Below, piece after piece: positions 53,451-64,000 of a stretch of DNA of 64,000 bases (the first letter of the stretch is position 1; every line of letters starts with the position of its first letter). Source of the stretch: Paralithodes platypus (taxonomy: Eukaryota > Arthropoda > Malacostraca > Decapoda > Lithodidae); NCBI GenBank assembly GCA_032716605.1, contig CM064571.1, positions 14,772,679 to 14,836,678 of the forward strand, given 5' to 3'. Below the pieces are notes generated by a model. It did not search any database and was not told the DNA's origin. It worked only from the letters and a program-made list of their open reading frames with translations. A program made the position numbers and the translations under genes.

Positions 53451-53859
53451 TTAAGGGAGCCCACCTCGCTTTTTTATCTTTCTCTCCCTCTCTCTTTGGC
53501 TTGTATCCATTCAGCCCCATTCAGCCTACTGTTTTAAGACGTTTACCCCATCCAGGTGTCAATATTTTCCTGGCGAGCGGTAGCAAGCCAGCATTTTTTT
53601 TTTTTTTTTTTGGAAGCCAGCATTTTTTTTTTTTTTTTTTTTGACAAGCTAAATTTGTTTTTCGATAGAAAAATGTCTCCGGCAAAGCCAGATTTCTCCA
53701 TACAATGCTGGCTCGCTATCGTTCGACAGGAAGAAATCGACACCTGTATGGGGATAAACGCCTTAAAACAGTTGGCTGAATGAGGCCGAATGGATACAAG
53801 CCAAAAAAAAAGAGAGAAAAGGAGAGAAAGATAAAAAAACAGCCGGTGACCCCCCTTAA
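53451..53859 (-). mobile_element. TTAA foldback MITE, family 1, reverse orientation
   Basis: Body 53455-53855 between TTAA at 53451-53454 and 53856-53859. Ends 'gggagcccacctcgc' and 'ggtgaccccc'. Two T-runs (53594-53613 and 53624-53642) expand the centre, with 'agccagcatttttt' duplicated between them. Confidence 0.86.
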
Positions 53860-54455
53860 AGAGAAGCACGGTTATACGTAGCACACTGGAATTGGCTTTA
53901 ATGTTATAATATGTACATAGAGTTGAATAGGTAATAATAGACGGCTTTATAATAATACATCGATAGAATAAAACGGAATGAACTAGATTATTAAAGGTAG
54001 GAACACTAAGGTTGGCAGATGCTTCAGGCAGGTGTGGGGAAGACAGGTGTTTCAGTAATTAAGGGAACAGGTGTGGTTAGGATAGGTGTGTGGTGGTAGT
54101 AGTAGTTAGGTAAGATAAGGTGTGGTAGTGGTAGTTGTATTTAGATAAGGTAAGGCTAGGTGTGGTAGTGGTGGTGGTGGATAGTTGTAGTGGTAGTTAG
54201 ATGTGGTTAGGAGGGGTGTGTTGAAGGATAGGTGAGGAAATGTTGGTGGTAGTGGTGGTGGTGGATAGTTGGCTTGGTGGAGGATATCTGTAGTGGTGGT
54301 GGTGGTGGTGATGGAATAGGAGTGTTGTGGTGGTGGTGGAGGAGGAGGGTAGGGATGTTGGTGGAGGGTAGTTGTGGTGTGGTGTGGTGGAGGAGGATAG
54401 GTATAGAGGCAAAGGGGAAAGAAAAATAGAAGAAAGGAAGATAGAAAGTAGGACA

Positions 54456-54460
<5 letters not shown>
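53860..54460. repeat. GGT/GTGGT-rich simple-sequence region
   Basis: Unassigned to about 54075, then repeats of 'ggtgtggtagtggtagtt', (GGT)n at 54292-54312 and 'ggtggtggtggaggagg'. No coding. Confidence 0.75.
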
Positions 54461-54511
<51 letters not shown>

Positions 54512-54600
54512 AGAAATAGAAGAGAGGAAGATAGAAAGTAGGAAACACTAAAGAGAGAGAGAGTAGGAGAGAGAGAGAGAGTAAGAGAGAGACAGAATCA
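54461..54600. repeat. (GA)n microsatellite
   Basis: GA units at 54461-54502 and 54553-54590, with the block 'gaagatagaaagtagga' repeated on either side (54437 and 54526). Confidence 0.9.
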
Positions 54601-54814
54601 GAGATCAGAGAAATTCGAATAAAACAGGGGGGATACAAATCTAAAAACAGCCAGACACACTCTCTCTACATAGTAACTACCAATCCGTCTACACATCCCT
54701 ACTAAAGACCTACTTTACTAGAGTCATAATATTGGATCATGCTGCTATATAATACTGCTATGGGGGATGCAAAAGAACCACACCTATAGTAGTCTTGTGT
54801 CACCGTAGCATGCA

Positions 54815-55110
54815 CTGTGGGGGTGTGTGGGAGATGGGGGAGGGGTAAGCTTGGGGTGTGTGTGTGTGGGGAGGGAGAGGGGTAAGCTTGGGGTGTGTGT
54901 GTGTGGGGAGGGAGAGGGGGAATGCTGGGGTTGTGTGTGGTTGGGGAGGGAGAGGGGTAAGCTTGGGGTGTGTGTGTGAGAGGGGAGGGAGAGGGGTAAG
55001 CTGGGGGAAGGGGGGGGGTGAAGCGATTGTGGGTCTGGGTGAGGGGCCGATGAAGCTGTGGGGGGAGCTCTTGGGGGTGTGGGGGAGGGTGAAGCTGGGG
55101 GAGAGTAATT
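54815..55110. repeat. G-rich minisatellite
   Basis: Units of about 50 bp built from 'gagaggggtaagcttggggt' + 'gtgtgtgtgtggggaggga', four to five copies, then irregular G-rich DNA. Dense G-runs on the plus strand. Confidence 0.85.
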
Positions 55111-55146
55111 CACCCTTTCAGTAAATCATGAGGTACTATTCTTTCA

Positions 55147-55344
55147 TTAAGGTACTTATGTTCTAGCTATCACTAGACGATTTTATTAAGCTTAGGAAGA
55201 ATCTGTTGTGGAAGTAGAGAAGTCATTTGAGATCGAGTTAAGCCTTTTGTTTACTCAAGGTCCTTTCCTAAGCTGCATACAATCGTCTAGAGTCAGCCAA
55301 AAATAAAGTAGGAAAGGACGGCACCACGTTACTGAAAGGGTTAA
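55147..55344. mobile_element. TTAA MITE of the 'accggtac' family, degenerate
   Basis: TTAA at 55147-55150 and 55341-55344. Inner arms 'cactagacgattttattaag' and 'cttaggaa' pair with 'ttcctaagctgcatacaatc' and 'gtctagagtcagcc'. The right end 'ggcaccacgttactgaaagg' matches the copy at 55542-55699. Confidence 0.6.
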
Positions 55345-55537
55345 GGGGGTTAGGGAACATCTTATGGGTAGCTTGAATGTTTGTTTTTGTTTTGCTTTTT
55401 TTGCGGGGAGGGGGGGGGGGGGGGGGGGGGGTAAGCGTTGGGAAGGGGGCGCTGACAAATAATGGTAATAGAGTGATTTGAAGAACACACGAAGGGCGGC
55501 GGGGTTATTGTGAAGTAGAACGGAACGAGTAGCCCCC
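55345..55537. other. Unassigned with a G-run
   Basis: G-run at 55407-55431. No coding. Confidence 0.5.
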
Positions 55538-55703
55538 TTAACCCCTTCTGTACCGGTGAGGTCTTTTTCATTATATGCTGGCAACTATTACACGATGTTA
55601 TTCAGCTTAGGAAAGGCTGGAGGGCCCTTTTTAAGCTGAATAAACCCGTCTCATAATAGCCAGAATACAGTTCCAAGGCTGGCACCGGTACTGAAAGGGT
55701 TAA
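55538..55703. mobile_element. TTAA MITE of the 'accggtac' family, complete
   Basis: Body 55542-55699 (158 bp) between TTAA at 55538-55541 and 55700-55703. Ends CCCCTTCTGTACCGGTG and (inverted) CCCTTTCAGTACCGGTGCC. Inner arms 'attcagcttaggaaaggc' / 'aagctgaataaac'. No coding. Confidence 0.85.
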
Positions 55704-56578
55704 GGGAGACAGAAGCGTGGATAGGGAGCCCAGACGAATAGCAAGGGTACTATCTCGGAGATTAAGGAAAACAAATAAAAAGACAATTATTGGAAGACAG
55801 TGATTATTGGAAGAAGAATAATAATAAGAAGAAGATGAAGGTATATTACATGAGAAAGAGTAATTATGGTAAGATAATATTTGGATATGTGTGGAAGAAT
55901 ATTGTTAGATAATATTGAAGATAATATTGTTTGAAGATAATATTGTTTGATAATATTGAAGATTATATTGTTTGAAGATAATATTGTTTGAAGATTATAA
56001 GACACACATTTGAAGAAGAAAGACTAAAATTCAAAGACAGGTGATTATTTGAAGAACAGGGTATAATATTATTTGAGTAAGCATAGGAAGATAATGTATG
56101 AGTAATTGAGTATGTGTGGAAGAAGATTATTATACGATGATAGACAAATAAAGACAACACGATTATCTCTAAAGGGACCCTAGTATTTAAAAAAAAAAAA
56201 AAAAAAAATTGAACACGAGGCATCAAATATTTTGAGATGATAGACGATTATTTGCAGAAGACAAACGATCCCAAGTATCAAGAAAAATATAAGGAGTAAT
56301 ATTCGAAAACAAAAGACGGAATATTTATCGGAAGGAGTATCATGGGTAACTATATCAGTAACTATATGAAGAAAACAAACCTATGATAAAAAGATTAAAG
56401 AGAAAACAATAGGTCTAGTTGGAAAGAGTGGAATGGGAAAGTGAATGACCATACGAAGAAAACCGATTACTTAACCCCTTCTGTACCGGTGACGTCTTTT
56501 TAATTTCATTCTAGCTATCTATCTAGATAGTTTATTAGTTTATTCAAGTACATTGGGGTTTGTGATGGATGATTAATG
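55704..56578. other. AT-rich DNA with 'aatattgtttgaagat' repeats
   Basis: 55895-56000 has four to five units of 'gataatattgtttgaa'. At 56474-56500 a lone accggtac-family end (TTAACCCCTTCTGTACCGG). No coding. Confidence 0.55.
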
Positions 56579-56904
56579 TTAAGGGGAGATATCCACTTGA
56601 GGGATTTTTTTCTTTACCCCTTTCTCCCTCATGTTTAGCTCCATTGCTTTTGAGATTTTAAGACGTTTGCCCCATTAGTTTAGCGATTTTAAGAACTTTC
56701 ACCCCATATTAAGACCTTTCGTGCCATTCAGGTGTCAATTTTATCCTGGCGAGCGATAGCGAGCCTGTAATTTAAGAGGAACCGGCCTTTGGCCGGGAAA
56801 TTTTTCTACCGAAAAATGTACAAATTTATCTTGAAAGGGAGTCAAGGGGGTGTAATTTTAAGCTTCATGGAGGTCTAGGGAACAAACTAAATACCTCCCC
56901 TTCA
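56579..56904 (+). mobile_element. TTAA foldback MITE, family 2
   Basis: Body 56583-56900; TTAA at 56579-56582 and TTCA (one change) at 56901-56904. Same word order as 48308-48638, including 'gagcgatagcgagcctgtaa'. Confidence 0.82.
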
Positions 56905-57751
56905 GAACAGGGTGTTACTTATTATTATCCGAGATGTAGAGTTTGGAAATAGTAAGCCTATATTGACAGAGGATGATCTCCCTCGTGTTGAGCCTTAATT
57001 AGTTATGAATTAAACACGTTCACCCCATTAGGTTGGCGATTTCAAGACCTTTCGAACTTATTTTTGTCAATATTAAGACCTTTCGTGCCATTTAGGAGTC
57101 GATTTGTTAATGGCAAGCGAGAGCGACGCTGTACTTTATATATATATATATATATTCCAAGGTAAAGCCCTCCCTGTCTAAAAACAAAACTAAAATATGG
57201 AAAAGCTTGCCATAAACCTACTGGTAACAGAAGCTTTTACAAACGTTGTGATATTTTGTACCTCGTATTTCAACTTCTATTTATTCTTTGGCCATTTCAT
57301 GTGTTTTAAGGGGGTACTATCCGCTTTTTCTGGACCCCCTTCTCCCTCCTTGCTTAGCCAAGGAGGAAACAAGAACAACATTATATAGACGAAAACAAAA
57401 ATGAAAGCAAAGAAAATAGAACCACAAAATATCAAATGAAGAATGAGAGGAAGGAAAGAAGACAGACTAAACAAAACTCCCATTGCGACGATTATGAATA
57501 AGAAGGACAAACAAGAGAAGAATATCAATAAATGAATACACAGAAAACAAAAGATACTGAGGAGAAAGGAAGGAAGAGACGCAGAGACGAGAATGATAGA
57601 AAAAAAAGGCTGACAATATGAATACTAAAAATACAAGATATAAAGAAGAAAACAGTGAAAGAAGACTAAGACAGAAGATGACTAAGAAGGAAACAAGAAA
57701 AACACGACACAGAGAAGGTAAAGCGAGCGAAGAAAGACGCAAAGTTTATAT

Positions 57752-57756
<5 letters not shown>
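56905..57756. other. MITE fragments and A/G-rich DNA
   Basis: 57014-57135 is another family 2 fragment; TTAA at 57308-57311 followed by 'gggggtactatccgc' is a third, partial, type. 57380-57750 is A-rich and its open frames are low-complexity. Confidence 0.5.

Positions 57757-57829
<73 letters not shown>
57757..57829. repeat. (GA)n microsatellite
   Basis: About 36 GA units. Confidence 0.95.
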
Positions 57830-57833
<4 letters not shown>

Positions 57834-58362
57834 AAAGAAGATAAGAAACAGTAAATAAATGATAACGTAGAAGGAACAAGAAATACTCCAAATAGAAGGG
57901 ACAGAGTAAGCGAAGAAGCACCCACCGAAGTTATGACGAGCGAAAAATGACCCCAGCCAAACGAGGAAGTGGGAGAAAGGCAAATAAAGCAGGGAAGAAC
58001 ACACACACCATGATAACGAGGGAAGAGAAGGGGACGCTAATAACGGGTGAATGGCAGGAGAGGACCGATAATTGACAGACACACCGGGAAAAAATAATCG
58101 GCCACATATACGAATAAGGAAGGAGAACCAAGCCACAAGCAATTAATATATTGACGTATTTCTCGACAGGGTTTATAGCGCGTGAAAGTCCTCAATTTTA
58201 AAGGGGGATGATTCACTCTTTATGGTCGATTTTTTTTATGTATTCATTATTTGTCTAGTTTCCTCTCTAGACTTCAATCAAACTTTACAAAAACATCCAT
58301 TACATCCCTTTTGTAGATAAATTTGTAATTTTTCGGAAGAAACATTCGGCCGGTTCTTCCAA
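57830..58362. other. Unassigned DNA
   Basis: No coding or clear repeat apart from a MITE-like fragment at 58196-58330. Confidence 0.4.
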
Positions 58363-59300
58363 AATGCGTGAAATGGCGAGATTATGCGAGATGTATGATG
58401 TTTGGCGAAATAGTGTGAGAATATGCGAGGAAAGTCGATGGATAATGGACAAAAACAGAAGACAAACGCAGAATTAACAAACAAAGGTGGGTTATTTAAG
58501 GGGGGTCACCGGCTTTTTTTTGTTAATCTTGTTCTCCTTTTCTCTCTTTCCCTGGCTTGTATCCATTCGGCCCCATTCAGCCAACTGTTTTAAGACGTTT
58601 ATCCCCATCCAGGTGTCGATTTCTTCCTGGCGAGCAATAGCGAGCCAGCATTGTATGGAGAAATCCGGCTTCGCCGGAGACATTTTTCTATCGAAAAATG
58701 TACAAATTTAGCTTGCTGTCAAAAACAAAATATATATATGCTGGCTAGCTACCGCTCGCCAGGAAAATATTGATACCTGAATGGGGTAAACGTTTTAAAA
58801 CAGTAGGCTGAAAAGGGGCCGAATGGATAAAAGCCAAAAAGAGAGGGAGAGAAAGAAAAAAAAACGCGAGGTGGGCTCCCTTAATTATTCGGTGACAGAC
58901 TGCGTGAAATGACGAGATTGTGCGAGAATGGAATATAATGAGCGAGATATTAATATTTTTGGCGATGAAAGACACCCGATAATTGAGAGAAACAGAAGAA
59001 AAATGCAAAACAAACAAAAGAAGTGAAGGGACCGCAGAGAAGTTATTAAGTGGCGTGAGGCTGCGTGAAATGACGAGATTATGCGAGAAGGGATGATATT
59101 CGGCGATATATCACGAGAAACCGCGAGATAGAGCCTGTTTATTGTGAGAAATGGCGGGAGCAAGATGAGAAATGGCGGGAATCGACGAAATATGGCGCCA
59201 GATTGGAGAAACGACGAGATATGCCGAGATTCTGCGGGAAAATACGAGGCACTACAGAATTTGGCGCGCAACAGACGATAAATGCCGAATAATAGAGATA
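58363..59300. repeat. Long-period tandem repeat ('gcgtgaaatgacgagattat'), about 150-160 bp
   Basis: Units begin at 58363, 58902 and 59064, each with 'gcgtgaaatg.cgagatt' + '.tgcgag' and, later, 'aaacagaaga.aaa.gca'. The spacing 58363-58902 is about 150 bp once the 385-bp MITE insertion with its extra TTAA is removed. Beyond 59100 the words gcgagaaa/ggcggga recur more loosely to 59300. Confidence 0.75.
58496..58884 (+). mobile_element. TTAA foldback MITE, family 1, inserted in a tandem repeat
   Basis: Body 58500-58880 (381 bp) between TTAA at 58496-58499 and 58881-58884. Same arms and centre as the other family 1 copies. The flanks join to 'gttatttaattattcgg', which aligns with the next tandem unit's 'gttattaagtggcg'. 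Confidence 0.9.
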
Positions 59301-59399
59301 AATGCAGAGAACCGCGATGGGCTGGTCTATCAGAGTGAGACCTGAGCGATCTCTGCCATACCCATAGCTTACTCTGACTGTTCCTTTTACTTATATATT

Positions 59400-59740
59400 T
59401 TCTAGATCTCAAGTGACGGGCGTCTCTTCCGTGGATTGACCTCCCAATCTACCAAGATTGGAAGCTAAAGCGTCACATTATTCCTTTGCCCCTCAACTTT
59501 CTCTTCATAATTGCTGAGGGGCACAGGGCCCTGGGTGGGGCTTTGGTTTCCCGGGCGTTTACGCACCCTCTCAGCTCCCCGCCATGGAGTGGCTTCGGTC
59601 ACCCAGGCTTTATTGTGGTCGGCAGGGAGGGTTCTGTGGGGGCGCTCGTTTATGGCCTTGGCCTTACTCGGGGCCTTGGGGCTGTTCGGCCAGGCAGCTT
59701 GGGGAACAACAACAACAACAACAACCAAATGCCTAAATAA
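59400..59740 (+). mobile_element. Putative retroposon 3' end with (AAC)n tail
   Basis: 59510-59705 is distinctly GC-rich against its AT-rich surroundings and ends in (AAC)n at 59705-59722, the kind of simple tail left by LINE/SINE insertion. Open frames exist on both strands but show no known domain. Upstream there is a small hairpin 'ccaatctaccaagattgg'. Confidence 0.4.
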
Positions 59741-59778
59741 AGACGCTAAACGCCAATATAACTTTTTTTATTAATCTA

Positions 59779-59910
59779 TTAAAGGGAGATGGGCTGGTTT
59801 TTCTGGCATCCCTTCTCCCTCGTGTTTAGCTCCATTGGTTTTTAGATTTTAAGATGTTAGGCCCATTAGTTTTGCGATTTTAAGACTTTACGCCCCATTT
59901 CTTTGTCAAT
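59779..59910 (+). mobile_element. Left part of a TTAA MITE (family 3)
   Basis: TTAA at 59779-59782, then 'agggagatgggctggttttt' and 'ctccctcgtgtttagctcca'. Its matching right end is the isolated piece at 62013-62258. Truncated by AT-rich repeats. Confidence 0.6.
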
Positions 59911-60138
59911 ATTAATAATGTTAATAATAATACTAATACTAATAATTACATCAGAAACCGATAATCCACGAACAAAGCGAGACATAAAATCCAAATAAGG
60001 ATCACACCGAGACAGAAGACAGGAGATAAAAACAAAGCCTGACAAAGATAGATAAAGAGGGGATAATAGCCGGAGCAGACACAGAGAGAAGGCAATAAAA
60101 GAGGGGAGAGAGGGAATTACAATAACGGAGAGAGGGGA

Positions 60139-60208
<70 letters not shown>

Positions 60209-60316
60209 CACATATACACTGGCCACACAGACCTTACGATCCAAACGAGGTGGTCAGGACTTAATTCTAGTAGAGATGGCATATCCGATAGAAAAGGATA
60301 AAAAACAAGATAGAAA

Positions 60317-60404
<88 letters not shown>

Positions 60405-60611
60405 GGCAGAAAGATATTAGTTAAAGTGGAATGACATTAAAGACATACCAGAAGGAAATTATACAGATGGGTAAATAATGATAATAAATGATAATAACAA
60501 TAATAATAATAATAATAATAAAGATAGGTAAACATAATGCAACAAGATATATCCAAACACTAAAGATAGATTCAAATGATACCAGTACAATTAAATCTAA
60601 ATGAACGAAAC

Positions 60612-60653
<42 letters not shown>

Positions 60654-61479
60654 AAATTCAAACATTATTAGGGCCGAATAATAAAAAAAATAAGTACAGA
60701 TAAACAATTAATACAAATACTCCTAATGAAACAAGTAATTATCATCATTATCCGCCCCCAACTTAAAAGTCCACGGCAGGGCCCCTCCTCTTATACTAAT
60801 GAGCAAGATATACATAATTAATGGATATAATTAATGGGTATACGCCGGTAATTATTTAATATAGTGATCGCCATTTTAACTCAATTGCATAATAACAAGG
60901 CCAAAAAAAAAAAAAAAAATTATAGATAGATAGATATAGATAGATAGATAGATAGGCTTTGCGATAACAAATATGGCCGAGTACATTATCTTTTATCTTT
61001 CTTATATACACCCGGTATATATCGACATAAACATGAAATACGAAAAAATGCTAAAATATATACCATACTTTATTGGCTGTCACTTGAGCGGCAAACCACG
61101 GAATTCAGTAAAGCGGTGGCCGAAATAATGGCAGTGTCACCATTTTGGACGCACGCAAATTAAAAACACTGGGAATGGTTCGGTCATCCACCCGAATAAT
61201 CAATCGCCCAAATATCGTAAACTGTCAAATATATCGCAACAAATCCGCCGACTGGTTATTGCATATCACCGATTTTATTATTTGGGGATATGGGACAGAT
61301 GTTTAGCCTACTATGAATTATTTTGGAGAATCGAGAGAAGAATATTAAGTCGAAGGAAGAGTAAGGAATGCCAGAGTAGGAAGAGAGGAAAGAAGGAAGG
61401 ATGCATAGAAATAGATGAGGGCCACGAATGTTTTAGGAGTGACTGTACACTGTGATACGCCTGGGATAGTGAACACTGA
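59911..61479. repeat. Microsatellite-rich AT region
   Basis: (GA)n at 60138-60204 and 60318-60400; (AAT)n at 60500-60522; (TA)n at 60616-60651; an A-run and (GATA)n at 60903-60955. No coding. Confidence 0.85.
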
Positions 61480-61815
61480 TTAAGGGGAGGTTTCTAGTTT
61501 GTTTCCTACTCCTCCAGCAATCTTAAAATTTCACCCCTTCACTCCCTTTCAAAATAAATTTGTACATTTTTCGGTAGAAAAATGTCCCGGCCGAAGGCCG
61601 ATTACCCTTAAATTACAGGCTCGCTATCGCTCGCCAGGATAAAATCGACACCTAAATGGCACGAAAGGTCTTAAAATTGACAAAATGGGGCGGAAATTCT
61701 TAAAAATCACCAAACTAATGGGGCAAACGTCTTAAAATCTCAAAAGCAATGGGGCTAGACATGAGGGAGAAAGGGGTCAAGAAAAAAAGTCCCTCAAGTG
61801 GAAATCTCCCCTTAA
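61480..61815 (-). mobile_element. TTAA foldback MITE, family 2, reverse orientation
   Basis: Body 61484-61811 between TTAA at 61480-61483 and 61812-61815. Contains, reversed, the same centre ('caggctcgctatcgctcgcc') and ends 'aagtggaaatctcccc'. Confidence 0.86.
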
Positions 61816-62012
61816 GAGAGAGCAGTGACGTGTTCTGTTTTGTTCAAGGGCATGTTCTTCAGTTGGCTCTACTCTTCAACTGAACTGATATTTTCGCAGG
61901 TAATAATTAATTTAACTGATTTCCTAATTAGATTGATTTGTAAGTTAATCGGTGGATTGGTGATATTACGAATGGCTTGTATATTGATTTCATTCATTAG
62001 GTCTATTTGTAA

Positions 62013-62258
62013 GTTAATGTGCTGAACGTCTTAACATCTGAAACCTAATGGGGCTAAACACGAGGGAGAAAGTGGTCCAGAAAAAGTTAATGTGCTGAAC
62101 GTCTTAAAATATGAAAACTAATGGGGCTAAACACGAGGGATGAGAAAGTGGTCCAGAAAAAGTTAATGTGCTGAACGTCTTAAAATCTGAAAACTAATGG
62201 GGCTAAACACGAGGGATGAGAAAGTGGTCCAGAAAAACGGGCCATCTCCCCTTATTAA
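62013..62258 (-). mobile_element. Right part of a family 3 TTAA MITE with internal triplication
   Basis: Three tandem units of 73-76 bp starting 'gttaatgtgctgaacgtctt' (62013, 62086, 62162), each with 'aatggggctaaacacgaggg' and 'agtggtccagaaaaa', then 'cgggccatctccccttattaa' at the end. Mirrors the left part at 59783. Confidence 0.7.
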
Positions 62259-62459
62259 TTATTCGATGTGTGGTGCGAACAATATGATGAACCTCAGTGT
62301 AGTAGTGTGTGGAACAACAACAACAGGGGTCTGGTTGTGACGCCTTTACAGCATCAAAGGGTTCTAGATCTGTATGTGTGTGTGTGAGAGAGAGAGAATA
62401 AGAGCGAGTGAGTGAGAGGGAGAGAGCGATGGTGAGAGGGTGTATGTGTTAGTATGTGA

Positions 62460-62496
<37 letters not shown>

Positions 62497-63055
62497 GAAT
62501 GTGTATGTGTTCTTTATGTGCGTTACAGCACTGTCTATGTGGCTGTGAATGTTAGCCAATATATGTATACATATATATTATGTCTGTATATATGTATGCA
62601 TGTATGAATGTATGTATGTATGTATGTATGGATAGATGCACGTAACCTTACATATATGTATATGCATAAGTGTGTACAGACACTATCAATAGTCGTTGTT
62701 TTATGTTGTGTTGTCCCTATTCTGGCTCTGTCTTGAGGAAGAAAGGAAAAGAGGGAAAAATAAAAGAAAAACAAAATAAGAACAGTGGGGATTGGGCCTG
62801 ATTATATATAAGAACAGTGGGGATTGGGCATGAGTATATATAATAGACTAGAATATATATAAAATCCTGATGCCAGTGTGTATGAAATATAGAGAGAGGG
62901 ACACGAACCAAACACTGCCATGACGTAAACCAAATTGCAGGAGTCACGGGATATTTGAAACGTATGAAGACTGTCAAGAAATAGCTATAGTTACTTTATT
63001 GTACACAGTTGATAAAGTAGAAGGTTGTCGATTAACTATTGATTCTGAGTGTGTT
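62259..63055. repeat. Simple-repeat-rich DNA
   Basis: (GA)n at 62465-62492; ATGT units at 62590-62630; 'aagaacagtggggattgggc' twice at 62779 and 62809. No coding. Confidence 0.7.
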
Positions 63056-63058
63056 TAT

Positions 63059-63150
<92 letters not shown>

Positions 63151-63155
63151 TATAT

Positions 63156-63238
<83 letters not shown>

Positions 63239-63248
63239 TATATATATA

Positions 63249-63300
<52 letters not shown>
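63056..63300. repeat. (TA)n followed by (GA)n
   Basis: TA units with rare breaks at 63056-63262, then GA to 63299. Confidence 0.95.
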
Positions 63301-63302
<2 letters not shown>

Positions 63303-63503
63303 CACGAATAGGGTGTGTGTGCGTGTCTGTGTGTGTGCTTATGTGTATGTGTGTAGGCGTGTGTGGGAGACAGAGACTCAGGTGACACTGGCTTTTGTCC
63401 AGGTAGGCAAGAATACAGGATGAGTGAGAGCTACAAGGAGTTACGAGGAATACTTTGCATTCCAGAGACGTTGCGGACCATTTCGAGGAGATACTGGAAG
63501 CAC

Positions 63504-63540
<37 letters not shown>

Positions 63541-63925
63541 ATGTGTGGTTAGAGAGAGAGAGAGAGAGAGAGAGCTACACCAGAAGAACACAGGGATAAA
63601 GAGAGGGAGTAGACCGACGGGTGATACAAAATAATAGCACACAGAATTATACAAAGAAAAATACATGGTCAAGTGTAAAACAGAGTAAGATAAAAATAAA
63701 GAAGTAATTTGCGAAAGGAGAACAACAAAATGAGAGGAAACATTTGGATACACAACAGGGAAAAATATATAAAAGAAAACGCAGAAGAAATTGCCAAAAT
63801 AAGACGGGGACAGAACACAAGAATATTATTGACGATGTTGACGTTTTTCCGCGAAGATGCAGGAGAGAGAGAGAGAGAGAGAGAGATTAGAAGAAATGAA
63901 GGAAAAGGTTAGAGATACCAAGGAA

Positions 63926-63976
<51 letters not shown>

Positions 63977-64000
63977 GATTGGTTCTGACACACTTTGATG
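63301..64000. repeat. Repeat fragment, poly(A) and (GA)n tracts
   Basis: 63420-63505 is related in reverse to 39205-39300 ('gagttacgaggaatactttg'). An A-run of about 33 at 63506-63538, then GA at 63551-63574, 63864-63885 and 63931-63973. Open frames are low-complexity. Confidence 0.75.

Noticed and set aside
59486..59774. 84-87 codon frames in a GC-rich island
   Set aside because: Both strands are open, no domain is recognised, and the (AAC)n tail points to a retroposon 3' end.

Overview
The window looks like repeat-dense, gene-poor nuclear DNA from an arthropod, most likely a decapod crustacean. The grounds are interstitial blocks of the arthropod telomere unit TTAGG, very long (CT)n/(GA)n, (CA)n and (TA)n microsatellites, a DIRS1-like tyrosine-recombinase retrotransposon (a group known to be common in decapods), many MITEs, and one exon of an ordinary animal gene (synaptotagmin-7-like) on the minus strand near 49.4 kb. 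The species call is inference. The Pol III boxes seen are inside mobile elements; I saw no free-standing tRNA or rRNA gene, and no prokaryotic feature or CRISPR array.

Layout. 1-2.5 kb: unassigned DNA and a (TA)n palindrome. 2.56-10.5 kb: four arrays of a 'gactcggccc' repeat in nested inverted orientation, bracketing a 5.7-kb Ty3/Gypsy element (2826-8541) whose second LTR is inverted, yet which has a 5-bp target duplication (GATAC). Its LTR carries a tRNA-like Pol III promoter. 10.9-11.86 kb: a 957-bp terminal-repeat miniature (TRIM-like) of the same LTR family with target duplication AATAT. 13.68-17.81 kb: a decayed LINE with an SGNH-esterase-like ORF1 end, endonuclease, reverse transcriptase and CCHC knuckle. 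18.1-18.9 kb: hAT-type MITEs. 19.42-27.43 kb: a nearly complete but frame-broken DIRS1-like element with inverted terminal repeats and an internal complementary region. 27.7-28.4 kb: a 3' LINE fragment. 28.6-34 kb: a nest of TTAA-target (piggyBac-like) MITEs inside one another, plus a hAT MITE.

A 100-N assembly gap lies at 36401-36500. To its right the repeat landscape changes: long (TTCC)n, (CT)n/(GA)n and (CA)n blocks; two CR1-like LINE fragments embedded in (CT)n; repeated copies of a TTAA-flanked foldback MITE; several minisatellites, including a homogeneous 28-bp array at 51.6-52.3 kb; a tRNA-derived SINE; and the synaptotagmin-7-like exon with canonical splice borders. This part is probably intronic or next to that gene.

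How it works together: almost everything here is mobile-element biology. The autonomous proteins (Gypsy, LINE, DIRS) are broken by stops, frameshifts or lost catalytic residues. The small non-autonomous elements show clean target-site duplications and record the insertion order. All domain and family calls come from reading motifs by eye; no database search was possible.
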